Shown: one piece after another, positions 18,350 to 29,594 of the stretch
How the letters are laid out: the number at the start of each line of letters is the position of its first letter
How positions within the stretch are numbered: the stretch's first letter is position 1
Assembly: GCA_009760855.2 (NCBI GenBank)
Contig: WPIO01000058.1
Location: 2,550,001-2,587,500, forward strand
Source: Cristatella mucedo
Lineage: Eukaryota > Bryozoa > Phylactolaemata > Cristatellidae
Direction: 5' to 3'
DNA: 37,500 nt
Notes under the pieces: generated by a model
What the model saw: the letters and a program-made list of their open reading frames with translations, nothing else
The model's database searches: none
What the model was told of the DNA's origin: nothing
Translations under genes and position numbers: made by a program

Positions 18350-20210
18350 TCTCTACAAGGCCAGAAGAGAATTACATCTCTTTCTATACACTGCCGTTCC
18401 TCAACCTGTGACCTTTCTGAAAAGGTTCTCTGATATTTCTGCCTGCGATGTGGCTGCCTTAATAAGGTCTAACAAAAAGAGCTCGTCTCCTGAAGACCCT
18501 ATACCTTCATCTCTGTGGTCTTCACTTGCAGACCAACTTAGCCCTGCCATAACCAAGATTTTTAATGCTTCTTTGGGAAAAGGGGTCGTCCCCAAGTCCT
18601 TCAAATCGGCAATCGTTAGACCTATTCTTAAAAAGCCTGGATTAGACACAGAGGTCCTAGCAAACTTATGTCCAGTTTCCCTTCTTCCATTCTTATCAAA
18701 AATTCTTGAAAAAGTTGTTGCTAAGCAGCTAGTTGAACATATTGAAAATAATGGAATGTCAGAAACATTTCAATCAGGTTTCAAGAGGCAGCACTCTACC
18801 GAAACTGCTCTCCTCCGTGTTAACAATGACATTCTACGTGGCAACGACAACGGGAATGTCACTGCTCTAGCTCTGCTAGATCTGTCTGCTGCCTTTGACA
18901 CCATTGATCACGGAGTTTTGCTTGAACGATTGAGAACAACGATCGGTCTGGCAGACAAAGCACTGGCGTGGTTTAAATCGTACTTGTCTGATCGTGTTCA
19001 ATCCGCGTCGTGTGGGGGTCAGGTCTCACACACGAGAAGGGTCACCTGTCTTTCAGAGTCCTTCAAGGATCTGTACTTGGTCCCTTGCTGTTCTCCATTT
19101 ATACGCAACCTCTGGGAAAAGTGATTAAGGCCCATGGAATAGGATATCACTTCTATGCTGATGATTCTTTCAGTTGTATTTGTCATTTAAACCGTCGGAA
19201 TCTGCTGCAGCAACTGAGAAACTGAATGCTTGCCTTGCCGATATTCGATCTTGGATGTCGGAAAACTTCTTGAAATTAAATGACGATAAAACCGAATTGC
19301 TTCTCATAGGACACCCTAAGCGTGTGGCTGGATTAAAAGGCTTTGCTGTTCTAATAGGTGATGCTATTGTGCGACCTTCACCACGTGCTCGTAATCTAGG
19401 TGTCGTGTTCGACAGCTGCCTCAATTTCAAAAGCTTCATTCAGAAGACTGCCTCTACAGCTAGCCATCACATCCGATCCCTATCCAAGATTAGAAGCTGT
19501 CTCCCACAGTGGCTTGTAAAAAGTTTAACTAGCTCTTTAGTTCTGTCTCGGCTTGATTATTGTAATTCCCTTTTGGCTGGGCTACCAAAGAAAGCTATTA
19601 TGCCACTACAGCGGACTATGAATATGGCTGCAAAGCTGGTCTTCAAGTCCCAGCGGTTTGAGCACGTGTCACCTTTGCTGGAAGAGCTAGGATGGTTGCC
19701 GGTTGAGCAAAGGATACGGAGCAAAGTTCTTACGCTGACCCACAAGGCCCGCCACGGCTTGGCTCCTTCATACCTAGCTGAACTGCTGCATCAGTTTCAG
19801 CCTGTTCGCGCCCTCAGGTCCTGTGTGGACAATAAATTAGCTATCCCGTCCCTCCGCTTAAAGATAGTTGGCGACAGAAGCTTTAGCTCTGCAGGTCCTA
19901 GACTGTGGAACTCGCTTCCACAATTCTTACGAAACGACATCTACTCTGCAACTGCCGACTATGGCACATCTTTTTCAGCGGTCCTGAAGTGCTACTTCTA
20001 TGCTACTCACTACCTCAACTGCTCTCCTAACTCTGCTATGCTTCCCACTTTCTCTTTGTTGCGTGAGACGAAGTCTGTTGGCTACCGAATGCGTACCGAA
20101 AGCCGCTTAGGCTGTGAGTGCGCTATACAAAACTCTCCTGCGTAACACACACATGGTCTTTATGACTTTGTGGAGTTACTGACGGAGATACATAACATAT
20201 ATATGGCGCC
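18350..20210 (+). mobile_element. L2-A LINE, most complete copy (RT and 3' end)
   Basis: The copy is 5'-truncated: it starts just before the RT and runs past the stop to about 20210. The RT shows SLLPFLSKILEKVVAKQL (from about 18675), QSGFKRQHSTETALL, LLDLSAAFDTIDHGVLLERL (about 18873-18932), [13 protein letters not shown] (near 19070-19108), the catalytic YADDS at 19154-19168, and LKLNDDKTELLLIG (near 19270-19311). The post-RT region has SRLDYCNSLLAGLPKK, EELGWLPVEQRI and GPRLWNSLPQFLRN, the usual order for L2-clade LINEs. No endonuclease is left. The copy supplies the reference order for the four other L2-A pieces in this window. Confidence 0.92.
18408..20145 (+). pseudogene. L2-A reverse transcriptase ORF with two frameshifts
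   Basis: The RT reading frame runs from before 18408 to about 19045. It moves to a second frame by about 19060 and to a third at about 19175-19190, where it stays open to the TAA at 20143-20145. Each move equals loss of one base (or gain of two). Between the shifts both Asp residues of YADD are intact and I see no internal stop in any of the three segments. So few lesions over 1.7 kb suggest that this copy is younger than the L2-B copies. The 323-codon last frame has an ATG but is only the C-terminal part, not a separate protein. Confidence 0.88.
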
Positions 20211-20309
20211 TATGAAGCATGTCAACTGGTCAGCGATAGCACTCGCAGTGCAAGCACGAAAAAGCACACAAAGAGGACAATTCATACGGACCCGGGAAAT
20301 GGCGTGAGA

Positions 20310-21082
20310 AACTGGTGGTTATATTTTAGCTTCTCGTGAATGTTCAGGTTAGGGAATGTCGTGACGTCTGCCCGCAATGAGTTCCAGGCTGAGGTTGCAT
20401 GCGAACTGGAAGTTTGGTTTCCAAATAATTTGAGGTTCTCTTTCAGATACTGGTAAATAAAACGACATAGTTTAGATGAGCGGGTGATAGGACGCGAAGC
20501 CCGAGTAGAATGTATTTTGGGTTGGTATTTTAGAACACGAGAAGGAACCTAAAAGTTAGCGAGATAACCTTGAAGTTGATACGCTGCTCGGCGGGTGGAA
20601 AGGTGGCGCAGGTCGGTAAGAGGCCGTACAATGTGGTAGTTGCAACGTTCACGACGTACGAGCCAACCGGCAGAGCTTCGAACCAACTGCAAGCCTCCCA
20701 TTGTGCAGTCAGGAAGAGCTGCAAATAGTGGGGTTACAGAAGTCGACGCGGGATGTAACATATGCTCTGACCAGCTTGGATGTGGCATCCTTATCTAAGC
20801 GGGCCCGAGTTTGTATAACGGTGCGTAGCTGAAAGTAGGCAGATTTGACATTGGAGCTGATGTGGCCGTCAAGCGAAAGGTCACTCTGGAACAGGACACC
20901 CAGCAATTTCGAGCAGACGCTGGTGTATTTGTGCTAGCTGAGCCCATTTTGAGCGTTAGACTCGCCAATATCTGAGTAGTACTCGGTTTTTCAATAACTA
21001 GTAACTTGGTTTTATAATCACTCAATCTAGGGCAGTTTGCTACCATTCAGATACGAATGTCAGCAGTACATGCTGAAGGGAG

Positions 21083-21085
<3 letters not shown>
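20310..21085 (-). mobile_element. L2-B LINE, late RT and 3' coding region (degenerate)
   Basis: Minus-strand translation gives VLLTFVSEWMVANCPRLSDY and KTKLLVIEKPS near 20985-21080, LTLKMGSAS near 20940, VLFQSDLSLDGHISSNVKSA and YFQLRTV near 20815-20900, VTSRVDFCNP near 20735, and RERCNYHIVRPL near 20620-20660. It matches the copy at 1-4070 in order, with stops and shifts. The right end runs into a pure AG repeat at 21086. Confidence 0.8.

Positions 21086-21169
<84 letters not shown>
21086..21169. repeat. (AG)42 microsatellite
   Basis: An uninterrupted AG dinucleotide tract of 84 bases at the broken edge of an L2-B fragment. On the minus strand it reads as a false Ser-Leu repeat protein. Confidence 0.95.
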
Positions 21170-21172
<3 letters not shown>

Positions 21173-22394
21173 TGTCCCGTGCTGCAAGGTAGCTCGGGAT
21201 CTAAGCACTGGCACACCTTTGAGCGATCTGCACACAATGAAAGCCTATATTGTGCTTGCTGGCTCCATCAGCAAGAGGGAGAGTAAGCATTGTGAAACGA
21301 AAAAGATCAGGCACAGAGCCCTGTGGTATCCAATACTCCAAAGGCTCTCCTGATGACAGCAGCCCGTTGACGTCAGCGCTCTGAAATCTCCCGCGAGACG
21401 ACGTAAGCCATCGCCAGCGACGCCCAGGCGAGAGGATAGGCCCTTAAGAATTACGACGATTAATGGCATCTCACTACGGCCAAAGATTCTGCCGCGCCAG
21501 CAGAGAGGGTCTAATTAAGTCAGCATTCCTGACAGGATCGTTATGCACCCAAGAGTGATGACTCGGTGGAGTGATTAGCTCTAAAAGCTAATCGGAGCTT
21601 ACTCGCTAGGCTTAAAGATTTTGTATTTAAGAGTTTAGCCGGTGTGCCGCTACACGTTCTAGCGTCTTGATAGGTACGGTGGTAAGGAGACTTGGAGCAA
21701 CGTACAGCAGTGGCTTCTCAATGAGGGGATTCCAACGATTTGTGGCTACCGGTCCCTTGCCTTTTCGTTCTCTTTTCTATGGCCCTCTATGCCAATTAAA
21801 GCCCTGCACTTAAAATGTAACATCTAAATCCGCACTTAATACGGTTTGAGGTGCATAGATCTCATAAAGCCTCAAAGGTATCGCTTTGTTTCAGAAGGCG
21901 TACTGGGCATCGAAGCCGGCGTCTGCAACGGAATGAATGTGCTGCAAGTAGTAGAAAAGAAACTCGACCTGGCTTATAGGTCTCTTCATTAGCTTGCACC
22001 GACCTCCGACCTCCGTCTTACTCCAGTGTGCACTCGCAGCATCCGCTCTGCAGCACTAGTAATCTCGCCGCCCATCGAACTAAATTCAAGTCCGTTAGCG
22101 CTCGCGACTTCCGCTCGTAAGCACCGGAAGTCTGGAACTCGCATCCAGCTACGGTCAGTAGCGGTGACGACCTTGTATCTTTTAAGCATTAGCCAGCGAC
22201 TCACTTGTTCCGGTCAGTTTTCCCTTCGGCACAGTGAACCCGCCCTTTTCCGTTCACGTGCGCTTTGCGTGCGCATCGGTGAAGGACTCAGTGGATGCTA
22301 CGATGCCAGAGGTCTCGCTACTCCAAGGCTATGACTGTCTTCATGTTTCATTTTGCTTGCTCGATAACTTGCAGGTCACTAACCCCAAGAGGAT
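21170..22394. other. Unassigned intergenic sequence
   Basis: No gene or element recognised. A frame of 102 codons at 22026-22334 (plus) has no known motif and overlaps a 71-codon frame on the other strand. Confidence 0.35.
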
Positions 22395-22480
22395 TGATTC
22401 TCCTACAGGGAGAGATAAGGAGCCTGCATAGAGATTAAGTTATCTTCGGGTGCTATACAAAGGATCTATTATTTTTACTA
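22395..22480 (+). mobile_element. SINE1 tail fragment
   Basis: GGAGCCTGCATAGAGATTAA and GTTATCTTCGGGTGCTATAC match the SINE1 hairpin tail, followed by ATTATTTTTACTATTTTC. The tRNA-like head is decayed or absent. Confidence 0.6.
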
Positions 22481-22979
22481 TTTTCACATCGAATTTTTTA
22501 TGAGAATAAAAACACATTAAAGGATTTAGGACAAGAGCTTCCTTTGGCATAGCTGGTCAGAGTGAAGAGAAAGGCATGACTAGTATGTGCGCTGTTGCCT
22601 TAGGAAGAACCGCACCGCCGATACCATTTTAGCCGGTAGCGACTAACTAGTCCCAACGAAGAGCTACGCGGCTGGTTGGTAGGCGGCGGAAGAATGTTTA
22701 CGCTTTGCATCTGTGCGTCCAAGTGTTGGCTTCAATAGTTTCATCGGTTTGTTTGTCTGAATCAAACTTCTATCGCTCTTACAAGTTCAAGGTCAAATTG
22801 CGACACGAATGTCTAAAGGCTAATTTTCGAGAGGACTCGAAAGGAACTAAGAACTTCGCAACTGTTCAACAATGCTACGCTGTTCTCACCGCAGCGTATA
22901 ACAGTTCGGTCGTCGCATTCGCGTACGCCTTCCTACACTCTCGTTAGTCGGTGCAGATTGGCAGCTCGTAGTTAAAATG
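22481..22979. other. Unassigned intergenic sequence
   Basis: One 80-codon open frame (22705-22947, plus) shows no domain that I recognise. Confidence 0.3.
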
Positions 22980-23066
22980 TCAGCTAATTCAACAGCCTCA
23001 TTTATATAGCCGCAGAAGAGCCTTAACGGCTATCACCACCGCTGGCAGTGAGCAATAATAGAGAAC
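22980..23066 (-). mobile_element. SINE2 3' half
   Basis: TCAGCTAATTCAACAGCCTC, GCCGCAGAAGAGCCTTAACG and GCTATCACCACCGCTGGCAG match the tail and middle of SINE2 in reverse. The B box and head are missing, as expected for a 5'-truncated copy. Confidence 0.75.
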
Positions 23067-24404
23067 ATTGCATCGCACTTACTTTGCCTCATAGGTGCTT
23101 TCTCGACCTTTCCGATTACTCTTTTCGTAAAGAAATTGACCGCTTCAAAAAGTCTCTTCGTAAGTGGCGGTGCATTAGTCGTACGCTTGAACAGCAATGC
23201 TAGCCGCCATTTTGCTGCGCCGAGAGCAAGCTCGACTGAGACCGAACCGACTGCGAGGGCACGGCCTCCAGCAGACCCATCGCAAGCACTTGTAAATCTA
23301 TGCTATTTTTTATTTACTTTGCCATTGTTTCTGACTGCACGAGAATCTCATGACGCTAAATTCACCAGTTCCAGTCAGGAATGGGTAAACTTCAAGTTAA
23401 TTGCTGTCCCGGTCACAAGAGCGAAGGTTTATGGGAGCAGTGGTCATTATCTAGACTTCTGAGGCATAAAATATTCAAAATAACACTAACTACCCCGGGA
23501 TAAAAGTGGCGTTATATAGTGTTGCAATTACTATTTATGAAAATTATTATTATTGCAGCTTCGTCAAGCCAAATGTTATGCACGCACCGCCTATTTAAAT
23601 CGCCGACCGGGGGCTGCGGTTCGGCGCCGATCTGTAAGCATTGCGGGCAGCTCTACTCCGCAGTCGGCTCGTGCGAGTACTCGCTCGTTTATGCCGAGGC
23701 TCTAAACCTCCGTCTGGCGAACGGAGGAACGGAATACCGGCGGCTCAATCGGTACGGCTTCCGCTCAGAAAACCAGCGGCTGCTTCGCGGTCGTTCCTCG
23801 TCCGAGGCAGGACTTTCGAGCTAACATTACACACAGCAGACGACCTACTTATAATCTTTTTGTAGTTTAAAAGTTACTGCTTTTTACCCTTGATTTTTGC
23901 ACTTGTCGTATGGCAGCTGCTGGGCATTAAGACGCTCATTGCGGCGCAGGCTGGATTCTGCGCCTAGGTCCTGGGTAACGTAAGAATGGCCTTGACCTGC
24001 AATGGCTCTTCTCTCCTCTCGGATCCTGCGTCTTGGCCGAGTCGCGGCGCTCGGCCAGAGGTGGTTGGTTCACCGAGTCTCAGGCGAGGGTCCCTTGCGA
24101 GAGAGCTTCGGGGCGTCTGTTGGCAGGAATTTAGCGGTTGCTGCAACTTTCCGGAATGCTCATTAAGAGGCCTCCGGCTAGCGCTGCAGATAAAGCCGCT
24201 GCAGCGGCTGACATCTCAGCTGATACGGCGTTGTGTATGCATACAGCCAGCTCGCCTTCTGCTACGGGCACTGTGCACATAGCAGGCTGTTCAACATCGT
24301 CGCCAGCGTCTGGTTATATCAACATTAAGTGAACATGTTTTGAAATATCCTTTCTGCTTACGGTTTCTCCCTAAAATCTAAGCATTTAACCTTAAAGTAA
24401 AACC
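23067..24404. other. Unassigned sequence, moderately GC-rich
   Basis: The open frames (23136-23462 with 108 codons, 23519-23824 with 101, 23986-24282 with 98, all plus) carry no recognisable domain, and others overlap them. I do not call genes. The stretch 23600-23820 is CpG-rich. Confidence 0.35.
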
Positions 24405-24505
24405 TCAATAATAATACTAATGCACTTGATAAAGCGCCTCCAGAGAACTCATTCTCTCTCTAGGCGCTTCACATCTGCTGCAAAGGGAAACGCAAATCCA
24501 TAAGG
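24405..24505 (-). mobile_element. L2-B 3' tail fragment
   Basis: ATAATAATACTAATGCACTT, the hairpin arms AAAGCGCCTCCAGAGAACTC and TCTCTCTAGGCGCTTC, then CTGCAAAGGGAAACGC. It is the reverse of the L2-B end at about 3975-4068. Confidence 0.72.
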
Positions 24506-24650
24506 TACGAGATCTAGCTACTAAATTCAAAACATTAAACCCCAAAAAACACGCAACCTCTAAAACCTACGCCAACAATCTTAAATCCTGAGCTAGAAAG
24601 ATAGCTGTACGTTTATTTAACGTAAATATAGCCAGTGGCTGGCGACCGCG
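24506..24650. other. Spacer between two L2-B tails
   Basis: AT-rich spacer with no recognised feature between two tail copies that share orientation. Confidence 0.3.
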
Positions 24651-24728
24651 TTAATAATAGTAATAATAATACCTTAGATATAGTGCCCTCAGAGAACTCA
24701 ATCTCTTTCTAGGCGCTTTACATTTGTC
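24651..24728 (-). mobile_element. L2-B 3' tail fragment
   Basis: TTAATAATAGTAATAATAAT, AGTGCCCTCAGAGAACTCAA and TCTTTCTAGGCGCTTTACAT form the same 75-80 bp tail unit as at 6079-6150. Confidence 0.72.
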
Positions 24729-24826
24729 GTACAGCCTGCTATGGCCGTATTGCCCGTAGCAGAAAGTAAGCTGGCTCCGTGCATAGACTGCGACGCCGTA
24801 TTCGCTAGGCCGAGAGCGTGCAACTA

Positions 24827-24898
24827 TCGGCTCGAGCCCCGAGGCATATGTGAAGCGCCTGAATAGAGATTAAGTTCTCTTGGGGCGCTTTATAAATG

Positions 24899-24935
<37 letters not shown>
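24827..24935 (+). mobile_element. SINE1 3' half with a TA microsatellite at its end
   Basis: CGGCTCGAGCCCCGAGGCAT begins inside the B box. Next are ATGTGAAGCGCCTGAATAG and the intact hairpin (GATTAAGTTCTCTTGGGGCG). ATGAATTA then runs into a pure TA repeat at 24903-24934. The tail is almost unmutated compared with other copies. Confidence 0.8.
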
Positions 24936-24936
<1 letters not shown>

Positions 24937-25084
24937 GCCAGCGCCGTAGCCATTTTAGGCAGTCTGGCCGACGCTTCGCTGCCCAACGCGGGCAACGTGA
25001 GGCTGCGTCCAGCAGGCGTCGGCTGCAGCTCGCGTATTCCCTGTGGGTCCGCGACGCCGGCAGCGTGTCCGCCAAAGTGAACGC

Positions 25085-25165
25085 TGACTAGCTAACCGAG
25101 CACAGTGGTCGGGCCGATGCAGTCGCGAGGGCCGTGGTAGGTTCGAGCCTCGCGCTGCGGTGACC
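25085..25165 (+). mobile_element. Possible third tRNA-derived SINE head
   Basis: GAGCACAGTGGTCGGG (A-box-like) and GGTAGGTTCGAGCCTCGC (a B box close to GGTTCGANNCC) are about 35 bp apart, as in a tRNA. No full cloverleaf with paired acceptor arms could be drawn by eye. No second copy was found in the window, so it may be a tRNA pseudogene instead. Confidence 0.4.
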
Positions 25166-25206
25166 GAGGCGAATGCTTGAGCTAGAGATCCGCTGGTCCA
25201 GCAAGC

Positions 25207-25372
25207 GCTCTCTCTCTCTCTCTCTAGCCTCTCGCTCTTCTCTTTCTCTCCCTCTCTCCTCTCTTTCTCTCTCCTCTCTCTTCTCTCTCCTCTTCTCTCT
25301 CCTCTTATCTCTCCAATCTCTCTTCTCTCTCTCTCCTCCCTCGCTCTACTCTCCCGTTCTCTCTCTCTTCGG
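25207..25372. repeat. CT-rich low-complexity tract
   Basis: About 165 bases of imperfect CT repeats (CTCTCT interrupted by CC, TTT and single A). It abuts the GC-rich stretch that follows. Confidence 0.9.
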
Positions 25373-26239
25373 CTGGTGGGCGTGGCAGCGCGACGTTTCG
25401 GCGGCGGCGGCGGCTCTCAAATTTTCCTTTTTCGTGGGGTCTTAACAGCCACCGCTTGTGGCGCGTCAGTTGGCTCATCAAGCGCTAACGGGGACGCGGC
25501 CTTCCGGCGATGCGCTCCGCTGCCTGCGGCGGCGGCGGCGGCGGCGGCGGTGGTCAGTGCGGGAGCAAATGTGGAGCCGGAACCTTGGGCCGAGCTGGTG
25601 GGGGGATTCCAGCCTCTCAGCCACTCTGCGCGACTGACGCGGCGAATGGCGCACAGCCGCAACTGCCGTCGCCGCGAGTGCAGCGGCGGCGGTCGCTCTG
25701 ATGCCCGCGCGAGCTCGCCGACCGCTTCGAATGCGGGCGACCGCAGCCGCTCGGGGGCGTGCTCCGCCGCGGTCGGCGGCGACCGCGAGCTTCGGTTCGG
25801 CCGTCGTAGGAGCCGGCGTCGGCGTGCGCTTTGTTGTAAGCACGCTTCGGCTGCTCCGCCCAGGCCGCCGCGAGAGATAGTGGTTTTTTCCAGAGGACCA
25901 TCGGCCCCTGATCTGTATGGGCGTCCGCGCACTCGGCTAATGCGATTTGTCTCCATCCGGCTTACGGTAACTGCTCACAGATACGGCCAGCCGCTGTTTC
26001 TGAGGCTGCATACATTACTGCCAATCGCTCGGTACTCGCGCGGCTGGCACTGGCACGTGGCCCTAGGCGGTTCTGAGTGGCCGCTGCTGAGTCGGCGCGC
26101 ACAGCGCCTGCCCCTTGCGACCGACATCGTGGGACGGTACACACAGAAACAGTGCACCCGAGGCAAAACCGAGTGGAGAAATTACCGTCTTTCATACGTA
26201 CAGGGACCTAAGAGAACCCAACTCAATTTCCGTGCTGGC

Positions 26240-26290
26240 GCTTTGCATGCGCAGCTGAGCTCGAGCCCACGACCTTGGTAGTTCAAGGCG
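26240..26290 (-). mobile_element. SINE1 fragment
   Basis: In reverse it reads CTACCAAGGTCGTGGGCTCG and AGCTCAGCTGCGCATGCAAA, which matches the SINE1 B-box region and the bases up to the GCGCC arm. Confidence 0.5.
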
Positions 26291-26343
26291 TTCTTCAACG
26301 CATACTTTCAAAATGCGTCAGACCCGCTGCGGGAAGCACCGCC

Positions 26344-26354
26344 GGGGGGGGGGG
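26344..26354. repeat. G11 run
   Basis: Eleven G in a row; a second run of eleven G lies at 26456-26466. Confidence 0.9.
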
Positions 26355-26730
26355 CTCCCCAGTCCAAGGAAGGCGCTTTCCAGACTTGCAGAGAAAAAAG
26401 AGAAAGCGAGGCGAGCGACGATCGCGAGAGTCGCTGGTGAGACGACGTCAGTGGCGGGGGGGGGGGAGAGGGAGGGCGAGGGTGACCCGAACTAATTAAC
26501 GTCCGGACGCGCGATGGCCAAAGAAAAACATACGTTGCACTCGTCGCTGCTGGCTGGAGGCGACGCCAAGCCCACCCGCAGAGAGCCGGCGCAGCTCGCG
26601 TGGCTTTCGTCCTCCATTTACGGTCCGGTCCGTCAGTCGGTACTACGGAGCCTATGGATTCGTACAGCGAGGGCATTCGCAGCGCCCAGGCTTCGCTCCC
26701 AGTCACTGGCTAGTGGATTTAGTTCTCTTC

Positions 26731-27219
26731 TCAGACAAACGAATTAGATAGCAGTTTGTATTTCTTTAACTGCAGTTAAGTGCGTTTTGGTCCACTGGCA
26801 AAACTGAAACCAACCTAAAAGTGCCACTATCAACGTGCGTTGAATGCCGCTTCGAAAGAGCAAGCAAAAAATGTGTAATCATGCAGCTCTAAACTGAGCA
26901 TTGCTTGCTTTTCGTCGCCGCTACGCCGGCCACTTCGTCCTAGGCGCATCTCTATAGAGATCCATGCAGCGAGAGAGGGTCGGACCAGCATTCGTTCCCA
27001 TCGAGCGTAGCGTGCCGTCACCGCCGCTCGGCCATCGTCGCTGAAGACTAGGGAGGGGCTCAGACTTAGCCCCAAACGCACCCGCAACGGGCCAGACGAC
27101 CACCAATTGAGGGATGGTGCAGATGAACTCTCCCTCTCGGGCTTCGCCAATGCGGTACAGTCTCGGCGCCACTGGTGACGCCGACGGATGTACGAGACCT
27201 TTTGTTTTAGCTCATTCGC
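26731..27219. other. Unassigned sequence inside the GC-rich region
   Basis: A minus-strand open frame covers 26830-27378 (182 codons) without any domain that I recognise. Codon composition looks random, so it is not called. Confidence 0.3.
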
Positions 27220-27401
27220 TTGACCCTCAGCAATCGACGACACGGGCAAACGGAGCGGCGAACAGCAGCCGCCCAATCCCGAACTCGACTTAGGTACACT
27301 CTCGTAAGCTGCTATGTCTTGCTTTCCAGTGATCTGAATGGAGGATTCGCCGTGATCACGTGACCGCAACCGGGCCAACGATCGAAGGGTTTGTGTGTGG
27401 G

Positions 27402-27416
27402 CCCCCCCCCCCCCCC
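27402..27416. repeat. C15 run
   Basis: Fifteen C in a row, followed by GCGC. Confidence 0.9.
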
Positions 27417-27636
27417 GCGCTTGCGCCTAATCGCCGCGGCAGGGCATACCCATGCCGCCGAGTGCTGCTGCTGCTGCTGCTGCGGTGCCAAGTGCTCGGA
27501 CGTTTGCGAGCGTTCGCTCGCCCGGTTGAAAGGCTCGCTGCGGCTGTTGGTACCACGAGGCTAGCCGCCCCGACAGCAAGTAAGTGGCCACGAAGCGTTC
27601 GCCACTTTTTCCTCGGTCGGCCGTAGAAGCCGCCGT

Positions 27637-28146
<510 letters not shown>

Positions 28147-28786
28147 CCCTGCCCGTGCGCAGCGAGATGTGCTTTGAAAAAACAGACGCATCGCACTCGA
28201 CCGAACGCTTTTTGCTTCTGCTGCTGTTCGTCGTTTGTACATCCGAGCAGCGCCGCGAAGCCTTCCCCTCCCTCCCTCCTTCGGCAGCAGCCTTCTTCGG
28301 GCGTCCCGTTCCCACGCGCGGCTAGCCGTGCGCCGCTGGCCACGAAGCCCTTCGCTCGCCCGCAGCTCGTCCCGACCCACATAGAGAGCAGGTGGTGCAG
28401 CCTACACTGCTCGAGCTGGGGTCGTACACTTGCCCTGGATCCATGAGGAGAAGAGGTGGCCGGGGTGGGCGGTTGCTACTCGTTGCAAATTCGTTACGGT
28501 GCCTGTCTAGCGATGTGGATGCTGGCGCTGTCGGTGATATTCGACAGCCGACTCCAACTCGGAAAGAGTACAAGGATTGACATCTCCCTGATGCACCCTG
28601 CTCAGCCGCCCCTCCCCTGTGTAGCTCCGAACGACGTCGGTGAGCTCTCCGGAGGGGGGATGCTCGACGGTGGAACGCCTGGACAAGCTAATCACGGCGA
28701 TCAGGCCACAGCAGCAGCACCGACTTGCCAGTCTGGCTATAACGCGAAGGTTGGTGGTGGAGGGAGGGAGAGAAATTAGCAAATCT

Positions 28787-29010
28787 AATAATAATAATAA
28801 TAATAATATTGCACTTGATAAAGTGCCCTCAGAGAACTTAATCTCTTTCTAGGCGCTTTACATTTGCTGCAAAGTGATACGCAATAGAATAGTAAGTAAA
28901 ATCATGCTTGAAAAACAAACAAAATGAATAACATGGTTAGGGGTTACATGCACTGGGTCAGCATGCAAATGTGGTTAGTGGCAGCATGAACAGTGTCAGC
29001 ACGCATAAGC
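28787..29010 (-). mobile_element. L2-B LINE 3' UTR and tail
   Basis: It starts with AATAATAATAATAATAAT and the hairpin (AAAGTGCCCTCAGAGAAC and TCTAGGCGCTTT), and continues with ATGCACTGGGTCAGCATGCA, GTGGTTAGTGGCAGCATGAA and GTCAGCACGCATAAGCACAT. These are the reverse of the UTR at about 3850-3940 in the first L2-B copy. Confidence 0.82.
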
Positions 29011-29508
29011 ACATCGAGGACGAATCACAAACGTGCGTGAAACCCAAAGGGCCTCTCTCAAGAGGGGAGCATATCGGCCTGGTGCAAGGCTCAGAGAACG
29101 GTAGCGCTGTAGCTCTCGCCTTCCAATGGCGACTGCCTGAGCCAAGTGACCGAGCGATGCAGGTGGTTCGGCTGCAACCGCAGCAGAAGGATTTGTCCAT
29201 TGGCACCGGCTGTTTGCTGACAGGCCACGACTCAAGATAAGTAGTGGCCCTAGTGGACCTGTGTTCGGGCTGTTGTTGTCGGTGAATACACAGTGTTTAT
29301 ACTTCCCCTGTTTGTGCTATGTACGGCCGCCAAAAGTTAGAGCCGTGTGCTATCTGAGAGCCGATCAATGGCAGAGAGCTGCTAGCAGCCACCATGAGTC
29401 TGGTTGCTGAATGCCGTCCGGCCTGTTTGCGCATGCCATTCCTAAAGCATGCGTGTACTGGCACAAGTTACCACTCATTGCAAATTGCTGGCATTCGAGC
29501 ATTCTAAA
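29011..29508. other. Unassigned intergenic sequence
   Basis: Overlapping frames of 79-89 codons on both strands (28958-29240) have no recognised motif. Confidence 0.3.
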
Positions 29509-29533
29509 GAGGGAGAGAGAGAGAGGGTGTGAG

Positions 29534-29593
<60 letters not shown>
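29509..29593. repeat. AG-rich microsatellite
   Basis: Interrupted GAGAGA, then a pure AG tract at about 29541-29592. Confidence 0.93.

Positions 29594-29594
<1 letters not shown>

Noticed and set aside
19174-20145. 323-codon frame as an independent gene
   Set aside because: It is the C-terminal part of the L2-A reverse transcriptase polyprotein after a frameshift, continuous with 18408-19124 in protein order.
25376-26281. 301-codon plus-strand open frame with Ala, Arg and Gly runs
   Set aside because: GC-rich sequence has few stop codons. Long frames are also open on the other strand over the same bases, and no domain or plausible gene structure is seen.
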